48,697 nt of DNA from Bacteroidota bacterium (GTDB lineage Bacteria; Bacteroidota; Bacteroidia; Chitinophagales; Chitinophagaceae). The notes below the pieces were generated by a model that worked only from the letters and a program-made list of their open reading frames with translations, did not search any database and was not told the origin of the DNA. Position 1 is the stretch's first letter, and each line of letters starts with the position of its first letter. The translations under genes were made by a program, and so were the position numbers. Location of the stretch: positions 1-48,697 of the forward strand of contig CANHGW010000021.1 in the NCBI GenBank assembly GCA_947460175.1, read 5' to 3'. This document shows, piece after piece, positions 17,659-26,635 of the stretch.

Positions 17659-18393
17659 TTACTTGTAACAAACATATGTGATATCTCTACTATCACCAAA
17701 ATTTCTTAGTCCATATTTTTGAATGGCCTTTTCATCAAGGGTTTCACATAAATCAATCACTTCCACCTTGCTAAAACCTGCCTGTTGTAAACGTTGTAAA
17801 ACATCCAACCCGTAAATACGCACATGATCAAATTGACCAAAATGTATAATACGATCACCTTCATCAGTTATATCAAAATTTTCATACGTTGCATGTTTTT
17901 CTGATGGCCAAATAGGCACCTGAATAAATGCAATTCCTCCTTCTTTCAAAATTCTTCGCATTTCTTTCATTGCTAAACGATCATCATCTATATGTTCCAG
18001 CACATGAGAACAAACAATATAATCAAAAGTCTTATCATTGGCATCAATAGCTCGAATATCATAATGATAGTCGCTTTCCACATTTTTGTCGTAATGCGAT
18101 GTTTTATATATCAGTAACGGCTCCTTTTGCAAAACATTCATTAAACATCGTTCTGGTGCAAAATGGAGCAAACTTTTTGATCCAGAAAAATCTGCTTTGT
18201 CCTTTAAAATAAAAAACAATTGCCTATGACGTTCTAAACTATTGCAGATAGGACATTTGGCATGCTTTCGCTTTTTATACAACCCACCATCTAGAAATTG
18301 ATTGGCTTTGAATAAACAGAGTGAACATTCATATGCCGATCCGTAAAATTTGATTTTTTTAACTATCTTCTTTAGTTTATTTAATGGTTTCAT
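17659..18393 (-). CDS. Class I SAM methyltransferase with N-terminal zinc-ribbon-like motif
   Basis: 244 aa. Two CxxC pairs near the N-terminus (YECSLCL at about 22-28 and KCPICNSLERHR) could bind zinc. A Rossmann methyltransferase core follows: SLLHFAPERCLMNVL in place of the usual Gly-rich loop, then FDYIVCSHVLEHIDDDRLAMKEMRRILKEGGIAFIQVPI. The VLEHI motif and the KEGG/IPVP-type strand are standard for Methyltransf_11. Such enzymes are common in surface-glycan loci and probably methylate a sugar. The first GxG motif is weak (HFAPE), which is normal in this zinc-ribbon subgroup. Confidence 0.82.
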   Translation of the reverse strand: MKPLNKLKKIVKKIKFYGSAYECSLCLFKANQFLDGGLYKKRKHAKCPICNSLERHRQLFFILKDKADFSGSKSLLHFAPERCLMNVLQKEPLLIYKTSHYDKNVESDYHYDIRAIDANDKTFDYIVCSHVLEHIDDDRLAMKEMRRILKEGGIAFIQVPIWPSEKHATYENFDITDEGDRIIHFGQFDHVRIYGLDVLQRLQQAGFSKVEVIDLCETLDEKAIQKYGLRNFGDSRDITYVCYK

Positions 18394-18399
18394 AATTTT

Positions 18400-19599
18400 T
18401 TAATCTTTAGAACAAAGTTTTAAATAATTTTTTTCAAATATTTTTAGTTGATATTCAATATTAAACTTCTCTTCAATTACTTTTCGTGATTCTTCACTAA
18501 TAGCTAGTCTCAACGAAGGGTTTTGAATTAATTTTATAATAGCATTCGCTATAGCATTTGAATCAAAACGCTCTACGATGATACCGTTTACTTCATTCTC
18601 AATTACCTCTGCCATACCGCCCGAGCGAGTTGTAATCAAAGGTAGTTGCAATGCCATTGCTTCAAGTGCTGCGTTGGCAATACCTTCGTATAAGCTAGGT
18701 AAAATAAAAATATCAGATTCGAGTAATATTTTTTTCACTTCTGTTGAACTGACTTTGCCAGTTAAAATAACTTCTTTCTCTAATCCCAATTCATGAATCA
18801 TATATTGCAACATATGCAAATCCGGTCCATCACCAATAATCTTATATTCAATATCATATCCTGCATCTAGCACTTGTTTAATAGCATTCAACGCATATAC
18901 ATACCCTTTTTGAAAATGCAATCGTCCTGTTGTTACTAATTTAATTCTAGTATTTTTTCGTACTTCATATTGTGTATCACGTTTAAAATAATCTACATTG
19001 ACCGACGGAAAATTCACAAATGATTTATTTTCATCTAGTCCATATTTTTTCAAACCTAACAACATATCTAAACTTACGCAGTGTATTCCATCGCAATACT
19101 CAAACAGTTTGCTCAACTCTTGTTTTCGTTTGGGTTCTACGATTGGTCTTACCTTTTCTGCCGATCCTCGACAGCTTGTAATTAATTTTATTCTTTTATG
19201 TTTAAGAGAAGGCAAAATTTCTAAGAAATTAACCCCTATGCCCGAATAAGCAAAATGAACAATATCAGGATTATTTTTAGACAAATACACATCATAAAGT
19301 GTATGTAATATACCTTGTTTAAAACCCTTCCTTTTCGAATACTGAATAAATAAATTCAGATGGCTTATGAGCACACTCAGTATGCCCATCCATTTTTGTA
19401 TTCCAACATGAGTGAAAGGCATCACATCTATTTCACCACTCCATTCATTCATTCTACTTTTGTACAAGTCGAGATGCTTCGAAGCAGAAGTCGCACAAAC
19501 TGAAACTCGATGACCTTTGGCTTGCAAACCTGTCACCAAGTTGAATAAAAAGGTTTCAGATGCTGATGGAAATGAGTTGACGATTAATTTAATGTGCAT
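18400..19599 (-). CDS. GT4 glycosyltransferase
   Basis: 399 aa. The N-terminal strand IKLIVNSFPSASETFLFNLVTGLQ resembles colanic-acid-type GT4 enzymes (WcaL-like PSxSETF motif). The donor domain has KLVTTGRLHFQKGYVYALNAI and PSLYEGIANAALEAMALQLPLITTRSGG, the E-x7-E motif. The start overlaps the asnB-like gene by 11 bp. It probably adds one sugar to the polyprenyl-linked unit. Confidence 0.9.
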   Translation of the reverse strand: MHIKLIVNSFPSASETFLFNLVTGLQAKGHRVSVCATSASKHLDLYKSRMNEWSGEIDVMPFTHVGIQKWMGILSVLISHLNLFIQYSKRKGFKQGILHTLYDVYLSKNNPDIVHFAYSGIGVNFLEILPSLKHKRIKLITSCRGSAEKVRPIVEPKRKQELSKLFEYCDGIHCVSLDMLLGLKKYGLDENKSFVNFPSVNVDYFKRDTQYEVRKNTRIKLVTTGRLHFQKGYVYALNAIKQVLDAGYDIEYKIIGDGPDLHMLQYMIHELGLEKEVILTGKVSSTEVKKILLESDIFILPSLYEGIANAALEAMALQLPLITTRSGGMAEVIENEVNGIIVERFDSNAIANAIIKLIQNPSLRLAISEESRKVIEEKFNIEYQLKIFEKNYLKLCSKD

Positions 19600-21445
19600 T
19601 TGTACTCATTTTTAAATCTACCCAACTAAACAACGAATATATAGCCCAAATAGGCCATGAATTATCTACCTTATTTTCTTGATGTTCATTCCACAACTCC
19701 TGAATATATGTTTTATTGATAAAGGGATTTAATTTGATTGGGACATCAAAAATTCTAATTTCTATTACTTCCTTCAATTCTTTTCTTATCCATTCGGCCA
19801 TCGGGGGAGAAAATCCTTTTTTATCACCACTGTTTTTTTGATGGCTTGGTATCATGCTTTGCAATAGATTTCTTAATGGCAATTTCCCTTCCTTTGTATT
19901 CATACACTCCTCATAGGTATAGTTCATACTTAACTCTACAAACTTTCTACTAAGCATGGGCGTACGCACTTCAAGACTATGAAACATACTCGCTCGATCT
20001 ACTTTTAATAAAACACGTTGCATGTGAATATCATACTCGAATTGCTTTGCCCTATCCAATTCATTTTCTATACCTTTCTCTTTTGCTAAATTATATAACA
20101 ATGGATCCTTCAATACACTGTTTGATTTTAATAATTTTTTCACCCAATATGAATTTCCTGGCAACCCTTGTTTAGACAAATAATAATCATCAAACGATTG
20201 GTAATCCATTAAACCAAATGGTGCTTTTCTTCCGCTTAATTTTCCCATCCCTATATTAATGATTCGTTGCCATTTAGGTAGTTTCAACAATGAAGCATGC
20301 GTTAACGCTTTTTGAAACCTTGGATATCCCCAAAACAATTCATCTCCTCCATCGCCAGATAATACGACCGTTAAAGATTGTTTTGCTAATTGACATACTT
20401 TCAATGTTAGTAAGGAACTATAATCGGCCAATGGCTCACCCATACTTTCAATATAATCATTGAGCGCTTTTAGTATATCATTTGAATTGATTGTATGTAC
20501 ATGATGATTCACTTGAAAATATGTTGCAAATCGAGAGGCCTCGTCTGTTTCGTCTAGCCTTTGATCATTCACACCTATAGTATATGCTGTAATATTCTGT
20601 TGGCATTTGGATGCAATCCCCGTCGTAATAGTGGAGTCTACACCACCCGATAAAAAACAACCTACAGGAACATCACTTACTAATTGCGATTTAACCACTT
20701 CTGTGTAACACGTTTTAAGTTCTTCGGCCGTTGTTTTTTTATGCCTAGAATGATTTAATTCAAAATAAGGCACCCAACTCCATGTTAATGTATGAAGATC
20801 TATTGAAGTAATGTGCCCATGTGGTAAAAAATAGGTATTCTCAAGTAACCCTTCTCCTTCTTGTATAAATCCAAACCTAAAATAATTAGCTAAGGCATTT
20901 TCATTGATTGGTTCATTCCTGAAAAATTCGTGTGATGTGATATGCTGATAATGAGAAGAAAAAACAATACCGAATTGATTACAACCCAAATAAAGCGGTT
21001 TCACACCTGCATGATCTCTGACTAAATGCAACTTAGATTCCAATCTATCGTATAATGCTATTGCAAAAATACCATCCATTTTTTTGATAGTATCTACGAC
21101 CCCTTTGAGTTCGATACAAGCCAAAATAATTTCTGTATCTGAATGACCTTTCAGATTTTTTTTATCAATGGTGGCCCATTCACATAAATCGTTCGTATTA
21201 TAAGTTTCACCGTTGTATACAATTGTATATCGATTACTAGAAGACTGCATTGGTTGATTGCCTGCTTCTGATAAATCTCTGATAGCTAATCGAGCAAAAC
21301 CTAATTGAACTTTTGCATTATCACTTTTCCATTGAAGTTGACTATCAGGACCACGTCGATGAAGATCATTCAACGCATAGTACATAAAGCTTGCATGCTT
21401 TCCATCTGTATTATTTATATCAACTAAACCTACAAAACCGCACAT
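19589..21445 (-). CDS. asnB: Glutamine-hydrolysing asparagine-synthase-like amidotransferase
   Basis: 618 aa, normal for AsnB. Cys2 (MCGFVGLVD) is the Ntn glutaminase nucleophile. RRGPDSQ (30-36), NGETYN (78-83) and SDTEIIL support the glutaminase domain. The synthetase domain has the PPi loop LSGGVDS (265-271) and LSGDGGDELFWGYPRF. Both halves look intact, so it should move NH3 from glutamine to an adenylated carboxylate. Inside a polysaccharide operon, starting 1 bp over the flippase stop (TAATG), amidation of a uronic acid or glycan-linked carboxylate is as likely as free asparagine synthesis. Gene symbol is by family only. Confidence 0.9.
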   Translation of the reverse strand: MCGFVGLVDINNTDGKHASFMYYALNDLHRRGPDSQLQWKSDNAKVQLGFARLAIRDLSEAGNQPMQSSSNRYTIVYNGETYNTNDLCEWATIDKKNLKGHSDTEIILACIELKGVVDTIKKMDGIFAIALYDRLESKLHLVRDHAGVKPLYLGCNQFGIVFSSHYQHITSHEFFRNEPINENALANYFRFGFIQEGEGLLENTYFLPHGHITSIDLHTLTWSWVPYFELNHSRHKKTTAEELKTCYTEVVKSQLVSDVPVGCFLSGGVDSTITTGIASKCQQNITAYTIGVNDQRLDETDEASRFATYFQVNHHVHTINSNDILKALNDYIESMGEPLADYSSLLTLKVCQLAKQSLTVVLSGDGGDELFWGYPRFQKALTHASLLKLPKWQRIINIGMGKLSGRKAPFGLMDYQSFDDYYLSKQGLPGNSYWVKKLLKSNSVLKDPLLYNLAKEKGIENELDRAKQFEYDIHMQRVLLKVDRASMFHSLEVRTPMLSRKFVELSMNYTYEECMNTKEGKLPLRNLLQSMIPSHQKNSGDKKGFSPPMAEWIRKELKEVIEIRIFDVPIKLNPFINKTYIQELWNEHQENKVDNSWPIWAIYSLFSWVDLKMSTNAH

Positions 21446-22902
21446 TATTTACCACGCATTAATTGAATATAAAATTTCAGACTTCTATCTTGTGATCTAT
21501 TGAATAGCTGATATGTCATCAGGTACACACTTATTAAAATTACAAACGTTATACTCAATTGTAAAATTTCGTTATGGATAAATGAAGTATATGTCTTGTA
21601 CAAATACAATATCAATAATGCAACAGAAATACTTGCAGCAGCCGGAGAAATTGCCTGAAAAAAAGAGATTACTTTCATGCCATAAGATTTAAATATCCAA
21701 TAGAGCGAAATGGGTAAAATAAGGAATAACCAAGAAATAGAATAAGAAATTAATACAATATAAATATCTCTCCACATTGATGATATAAGAAATACCAATG
21801 TGATGGCAACGGCATTAATTATCGAATTTCTAAACATTAACTTAGTACTCTCATTTAATAAATACAACGAACCAACAGGCGAAACCAACGATTGGAAAGT
21901 ACCCACAAATGACAATACACCTACCATCATTATCAGTAAATTGTATTTTTTATTAAACGTTAATGGAACCCAAATATCTGCTGTGATAGCTACATAAGCC
22001 ATCATTGGGAAAACGATAAAAGCTACTAATCCTATAATCATCAAAAATTTTCGTTTAAAATCGACAGAATCAATACTTAATTTAGAAAGCATAGGCAATG
22101 CGACTTGTTGAATTCGAGCTGTAACATTTTTCATTGGAAACAATAATATTTTGTATGCAATTGAATACTGTCCAAGCACATCTGCACTAAAAAATTTTCC
22201 AATGATGATATAATCGATATTGCGCACAAAATAATTGGCTATATTATTTAAGGTTAGAAATGCAGAAAACGATTTGAACTCTTTATACATGGTTGGATTC
22301 CAACTATATTTCAATGAAGGCTTAAAGTAGACTAAGTATAAAATCAAAAAAAACAAATGGGGCAAAATCATTTTAAGAGACATGGCCAAATAACTGTAAC
22401 CAATGTATGCAATGAAAACCGAGATTAATATTCCAGCTATTAATGAAATGGTATTTAAAAGTGTAATTTCTTTAAAATTCAATTCTCTGGTTTGAAATGA
22501 CTCAAAATAATGATTGAATATGATGATGGGATTAATGCTCGAAATGAGCATCCCATATTTGAGCATAGTCCCAAAATCAAAATTTGATTGATAAAACAAT
22601 GCTATAATAATCACTAATAAAATAGACAATAGATACATAATAAATGACAACACGATAATAAAACCTAATAAGGATTGCGTATACAATTCATCTATTTGTT
22701 TTTCTTTTATAATTTTTTCTCTTACTCCAAAAGATCCTAATACACCTACAAATCCTACAGGGATAGAAGCAATTGTTACAAAACCTTGTATGGCAGGGTC
22801 TACCAACGCAGCTAAAACAATTACACTAATGTAATTAATAATCTGTGTAGAAAATTGCTGGAGAAATGACCATTTCAGACTTTTAACTGCAAGCTTTCTC
22901 AT
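21445..22902 (-). CDS. Wzx-type lipid-linked oligosaccharide flippase
   Basis: 485 aa, about 12 to 14 predicted hydrophobic helices along the whole length and no soluble domain. The N-terminus (KSLKWSFLQQFSTQIINYISVIVLAALVDP) and RNIDYIIIGKFFSADVLGQYSIAYKILLFP match the MOP/Polysacc_synt family (Wzx, TuaB-like). It would move the undecaprenyl-linked unit across the inner membrane to the periplasm, for the polymerase encoded downstream. The start overlaps the methyltransferase stop by 4 bp. Confidence 0.9.
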   Translation of the reverse strand: MRKLAVKSLKWSFLQQFSTQIINYISVIVLAALVDPAIQGFVTIASIPVGFVGVLGSFGVREKIIKEKQIDELYTQSLLGFIIVLSFIMYLLSILLVIIIALFYQSNFDFGTMLKYGMLISSINPIIIFNHYFESFQTRELNFKEITLLNTISLIAGILISVFIAYIGYSYLAMSLKMILPHLFFLILYLVYFKPSLKYSWNPTMYKEFKSFSAFLTLNNIANYFVRNIDYIIIGKFFSADVLGQYSIAYKILLFPMKNVTARIQQVALPMLSKLSIDSVDFKRKFLMIIGLVAFIVFPMMAYVAITADIWVPLTFNKKYNLLIMMVGVLSFVGTFQSLVSPVGSLYLLNESTKLMFRNSIINAVAITLVFLISSMWRDIYIVLISYSISWLFLILPISLYWIFKSYGMKVISFFQAISPAAASISVALLILYLYKTYTSFIHNEILQLSITFVILISVYLMTYQLFNRSQDRSLKFYIQLMRGK

Positions 22903-23606
22903 TTTTGAATTACATATCCATACATGTATGGATGTTTGGAATTTTTATTCGGCTTACTTTTATATAACCGCTTAAATAAAGCTGCTATAAATGATGATAA
23001 ATACTTACCCCCTTTCTTGGTATTTAATAATCTTAAAATAGAATGTTCAACTAATTCTACTAAGCCTCCATACTCTTCTTCTACAATTATAGTAAATTGC
23101 AGCTCATCTAACCAAGTTCTTATTCTATACTTCGTATATCTACAATAATCGAACGGTTCTTCGTGCAATCCATACATAAATGGAAAATTCATGATGAGAG
23201 TTCCATTCTTTTTTAATATTCTATGAATCTCTGATAAAGTTCCTTTTGGATTTGATAAATGCTCAAGCACATCTGAAAAAATGATCGTATCAAACGAATT
23301 ATCATCAAACGGCAATTTAGTATTCAAGTCACAGTATACATCAATATGACTCGTTTCGTGGGCACAATTTTCCCAATCGGCACAAGTAATGTCCTGAACC
23401 TTATTTTTATAAAACTCGAACATAGGTACTGATCCGCAACCTAGATCTAATAAGGTTCCATGACAATGTTTATTCAATTGCTCTGTATAAAACAAGGCAA
23501 TAAATGAGGCCATCCTATATGAAGTTTTACTTACATTTTCAGATGGTTCTAGCTTATTATTCTTAATTATAAACTTAGATGACTTCCATGAGTCTATGTT
23601 TTTCAT
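22899..23606 (-). CDS. Class I SAM-dependent methyltransferase
   Basis: 235 aa. The SAM-binding motif I is LLDLGCGSVPMFEFYK (about 52-67). Post-I is HIDVYCDLNTKLPFDDNSFD, and motif IV is TIIFSDVLEHLSNPKGTLSEIHRILKKNGTLIMNFPF. The Methyltransf_11 pattern is complete. It begins in a TAATG overlap with the epimerase stop and overlaps the flippase start by 4 bp. Sugar O- or N-methylation is likely. A quinone-type methyltransferase role is not supported by the context. Confidence 0.88.
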   Translation of the reverse strand: MKNIDSWKSSKFIIKNNKLEPSENVSKTSYRMASFIALFYTEQLNKHCHGTLLDLGCGSVPMFEFYKNKVQDITCADWENCAHETSHIDVYCDLNTKLPFDDNSFDTIIFSDVLEHLSNPKGTLSEIHRILKKNGTLIMNFPFMYGLHEEPFDYCRYTKYRIRTWLDELQFTIIVEEEYGGLVELVEHSILRLLNTKKGGKYLSSFIAALFKRLYKSKPNKNSKHPYMYGYVIQK

Positions 23607-24616
23607 TATTTATAAAACTGTTTATACCAAGTTACGAAATACTTCAGTCCAACTTCAAGATCAGTATTCGGTTTAAATTGAATTAAACGTTCCAATTCAC
23701 TTGAATCCGAATAAGTAATCTCTACATCGCCAGCTTGCATAGGCAAAAACATAATGTTTGCTTTTTTATTTAATAATTCTTCTAAAATTTGTACGAATCG
23801 GATAACGTCTACTGGAGTTTGATTTCCAATATTATAAAGCGAATAAGGTGGATTATCGTTGTTTTTATGAGGAATTTTAAGAATTAATTTACTAATTGAT
23901 TCTACAATATCGTCTACGTATGTGAAGTCTCTTTTTAATAAGCCGTTGTTAAACAATTGAATAGGTTTATCCTCAAGAATATGTTTCGTAAAACTAAAAT
24001 AGGCCATATCTGGTCTACCCCAAGGCCCGTAGACAGTGAAAAATCTCAAGCCGGTAGATGGAATTCCAAAAAGATGAGCATAATTAAAGGCTAATAATTC
24101 ATTTGTTTTTTTAGTAGCTGCATAGAGCGAAATAGGCCTATCTGTATTTTGAGAAGTGTGAAATGGAACATCATGACTATTACCATAAACAGATGAACTT
24201 GATGCAAATATCAAATGTTGGATTGGAAAAGCTTTGCATGCCTCTAAAATATTATAAAAGCCTATAATATTAGACTCAATATAATCCTTAGGATTTGTAA
24301 TAGAATAACGAACTCCAGCTTGTGCTGCTAAGTTAATGACTATATCAAATTGTTGCTGAGCAAACAAAGCCATTAAATTGCCTGCATCTGTCAAATCCAA
24401 TTCGATAAATTGAAAATTATTTACGCCATCAATCAGCTTATTATATAGAATGGCTTCGCGTACAATACCAAGTTCATCTAATCGTCCATACTTCAATGTA
24501 GTATCGTAGTATGCATTGATATTATCTAAACCTATAACTTGGCAGTTCATTTGAATCAACTTCAAGGAAGTATGCATACCAATAAACCCAGCGGCTCCTG
24601 TTACTAATATTTTCAA
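23606..24616 (-). CDS. NAD-dependent nucleotide-sugar epimerase, UDP-glucuronate 4-epimerase type
   Basis: 336 aa. GAAGFIG (7-13) is the NAD-binding GxxGxxG. DNINAYYDTTLKYGRL (31-46) is the segment typical of UDP-glucuronate 4-epimerases. INLAAQAGVRYS, the serine-rich strand ASSSSVYG (138-145) and the catalytic Tyr165-x3-Lys169 are intact. The reaction would be UDP-GlcA to UDP-GalA. The start codon is TTG 24616: a stop codon lies two codons upstream, and any later ATG would delete the NAD motif. First gene of the polysaccharide operon. I see no clear promoter in the 137-bp gap upstream. Confidence 0.88.
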   Translation of the reverse strand: MKILVTGAAGFIGMHTSLKLIQMNCQVIGLDNINAYYDTTLKYGRLDELGIVREAILYNKLIDGVNNFQFIELDLTDAGNLMALFAQQQFDIVINLAAQAGVRYSITNPKDYIESNIIGFYNILEACKAFPIQHLIFASSSSVYGNSHDVPFHTSQNTDRPISLYAATKKTNELLAFNYAHLFGIPSTGLRFFTVYGPWGRPDMAYFSFTKHILEDKPIQLFNNGLLKRDFTYVDDIVESISKLILKIPHKNNDNPPYSLYNIGNQTPVDVIRFVQILEELLNKKANIMFLPMQAGDVEITYSDSSELERLIQFKPNTDLEVGLKYFVTWYKQFYK

Positions 24617-24753
24617 ACGTTATTTTTTAAAACTTAATAAATAGTGTCATATATTTTCTAATGGCACTAAAAATAATCAAAAACAATATTTATGTTTTAT
24701 GAATATATTAAGTGTTTAATTAATGAATGACAAAGCAAGTTAAAAATAATATG

Positions 24754-25584
24754 TTACTTTCCTATATTGTAAGATAATACAAACTGTGTCAACAGATACC
24801 AATCTTTATCAGATGCATCTCCACGTTTAGTACCTGCTTTTGGAAGATAATTTTTGGGATTATTATTTTTCTCATCTGCTCTCCAAGATAAATCAACAGC
24901 TGTTTGCCCTTTATCTATCAACAAAGATGCCATGTCCGGATAAGCAGTACTCACATCATCAATATAATCTGTAAATGTTTTACGCATACCTAATTCCAAA
25001 CCTACTGCAACTTTTTTATTGTATTGATACTTAAATCCTAAACCGAAAGGAATTGCCATATTAAACTTACTATATGTTACCCCTTCGGTGGTCAAAGGTT
25101 GCAATGCTACCCATTCAGATTTGTAATATGCTTTTGGATTTGAATAAAACCCATTAATCCCTACAAATACATAAGGCGTGAAGTTGTGGTATTTTTTCTT
25201 ATCATCATTGTAATTGTTGAATTTATCATACCTGAACAATGAAACTTCAGCTTGCAATCCCACTTCTTTTATATCATTGCGAAAGCTTAAATTCCTATAA
25301 TTATACAATTCATAATCTCCACTTTTCAAGTCACTCGCTTGTACTCGGGCAAAGTTTCCAAATACTTTTGCTGAAATTCTATCAGAAAAATATTGCCTAA
25401 AACTTATTCCTCCAGAGATCCCAGGTTGTGAATGTGTAAAACTCTTTGGTTGCAAATCTCCTAAATAAGCAGAGTAACCAACTCCTACAGCTATCTCTCT
25501 GAGTTTTATACTCATGTTTTTTTGAGCAAAAGAGGCGAAAGTAGCGCATAAGACAAGTAATGATGAGGTAATTATTTTTTTCAT
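24754..25584 (-). CDS. DUF6089-type outer-membrane beta-barrel protein
   Basis: 276 aa. Signal peptide at residues 1-20 (KKIITSSLLVLCATFASFAQ). The mature part starts with the pattern REIAVGVGYSAYLGDLQP, and barrel-like alternating strands follow (SGGISFRQYFSDRISAKVFGNF, FTPYVFVGINGFYSNPK, PFGLGFKYQYNKKVAVGLELGMRKTFTDYIDDVS), ending with FVLSYNIGK and an aromatic-poor C-terminus. This matches the DUF6089 family of this phylum; its function is not established. It lies between the NusG-like gene and the polysaccharide operon on the same strand and has its own TAnnTTTG promoter. Confidence 0.85.
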   Translation of the reverse strand: MKKIITSSLLVLCATFASFAQKNMSIKLREIAVGVGYSAYLGDLQPKSFTHSQPGISGGISFRQYFSDRISAKVFGNFARVQASDLKSGDYELYNYRNLSFRNDIKEVGLQAEVSLFRYDKFNNYNDDKKKYHNFTPYVFVGINGFYSNPKAYYKSEWVALQPLTTEGVTYSKFNMAIPFGLGFKYQYNKKVAVGLELGMRKTFTDYIDDVSTAYPDMASLLIDKGQTAVDLSWRADEKNNNPKNYLPKAGTKRGDASDKDWYLLTQFVLSYNIGK

Positions 25585-25625
25585 ATTATTGTTTATATAT
25601 AATTTATTCTTAATGTTAATGAATA

Positions 25626-25633
25626 CAAATATA
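25626..25633 (-). promoter_or_regulatory. TAnnTTTG -7 element for the DUF6089 gene
   Basis: The minus strand reads TATATTTG. A TTG triplet at 25653-25651 lies 17 bp upstream, as expected for the -33 element. The leader to ATG 25584 would be about 35 nt. Confidence 0.65.
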
Positions 25634-25778
25634 CAACTCCGTTTTCAATTCAATGTTATAATAGAATTATTTTATTATTGTTTATAGAATGTAATTCAAT
25701 CCAATCGAAAATGGCTTCGCCTAAGTCAGTCACAATAAATATGCCAACTCATTTAAAATCAATGCTATAATGCAAATA

Positions 25779-26327
25779 TTACGCCACGATTCCGTTTCTT
25801 TTTTCAAGAAATGAAAGTGGCACATTTACTTCAATGACTCTACCCAAGGCCGAAATTTCAACTATGATTCGAAATTTACCTTGTATGCGAATACATTTAC
25901 CAATCAAACCTATAAATGGACCTCGTATCACTTCAATTTCCTCTCCCTCTGTGATATCAATCGGTTCGATTGAATTGACATATTCAGGTTCTTTAAGCAA
26001 AATTCTCAAATTGTTGATTTCATAATCCCTTACTCGTGCAGGCTTGCCCATATAGCGTAAGATACCCAATGCGCCTTGTACATTCAAGGATTCATAAACC
26101 TTGTTTTCAGTACTTTTTACAAACACAAAACCAGGAACCAAAGGTACCCAAATTTTCTTTTTTCGATCGGACCACGTTCTATAAGAAGGCAATAATGGTA
26201 AATAAATCTCAAATCCATTGGAAATCAAACGTTCAGCCACTTTTTTCTCACTTCTTGGCATGGTATACAATGCATACCAATGCAAAGATATGTCTTCAGA
26301 TTTAGATATTACTTGATTCAAATTCAT
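25779..26327 (-). CDS. Specialised NusG-family transcription antiterminator (UpxY/LoaP-like)
   Basis: 182 aa. The NGN domain runs from WYALYTMPRSEKKVAERLISNGFEIYLPLLPSYRTW to VNVQGALGILRYMGKPARV. A C-terminal KOW domain follows (DITEGEEIEVIRGPFIGLIGKCIRIQGKFRIIVEI). It resembles the NusG paralogues placed at the head of capsule operons in Bacteroidota, which let RNA polymerase read through long surface-glycan operons. The housekeeping nusG normally sits next to secE and ribosomal genes, and none are here. It lies upstream of the polysaccharide operon, with the DUF6089 gene between. Target operon is inferred from position. Confidence 0.88.
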   Translation of the reverse strand: MNLNQVISKSEDISLHWYALYTMPRSEKKVAERLISNGFEIYLPLLPSYRTWSDRKKKIWVPLVPGFVFVKSTENKVYESLNVQGALGILRYMGKPARVRDYEINNLRILLKEPEYVNSIEPIDITEGEEIEVIRGPFIGLIGKCIRIQGKFRIIVEISALGRVIEVNVPLSFLEKRNGIVA

Positions 26328-26381
26328 TAAAAAATTGATCGGTTTGCTATAAAACTACAAAAAACATCTGTCTATATTTTG

Positions 26382-26389
26382 CAAATATA
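26382..26389 (-). promoter_or_regulatory. TAnnTTTG -7 element for the NusG-like gene
   Basis: The minus strand reads TATATTTG. It sits in a small palindrome (TATATTTGCAAAATATA) that could also be an operator. The leader to ATG 26327 would be about 50 nt. No clear -33 TTG. Confidence 0.5.
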
Positions 26390-26586
26390 ATTATAAAAAA
26401 GGTTTGACTTGTAGTTTACCTCTATTATAAAAATAAATAATTTTATTCATTACCTAAGTGGTAAGTTTAAAAATTGGTCTAACTATCAAGTTGATTTATA
26501 TCCTACTTAATTATATTTGAAGTAAGTTTGCTTTTGGCAACCCTTGTTTATATAGATTCGTTACTTTATGACATTGTTAAAATCCA

Positions 26587-26616
26587 GATTGCTTCGTTCC
26601 TCGCATTGACGAAATC
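26587..26616. repeat. Single copy of a dispersed palindromic element
   Basis: GATTGCTTCGTTCCTCGC followed by ATTGACGAAATC. The TTCGT/ACGAA arms can pair. The core is related to the 56-bp tandem units at 29315-29600 (there GGCTTCGTGCCTCGCCATGACG) and is of a type I recall as scattered through many bacterial genomes. Confidence 0.6.
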
Positions 26617-26635
26617 TTAAATTTTATCAACTTTG

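Noticed and set aside
24617-24753. Promoter for the polysaccharide operon (AACGTTTG at the epimerase start)
   Set aside because: It misses the T of the TAnnTTTG box at the first position (AACGTTTG) and overlaps the TTG start codon, so it cannot serve as a normal promoter.
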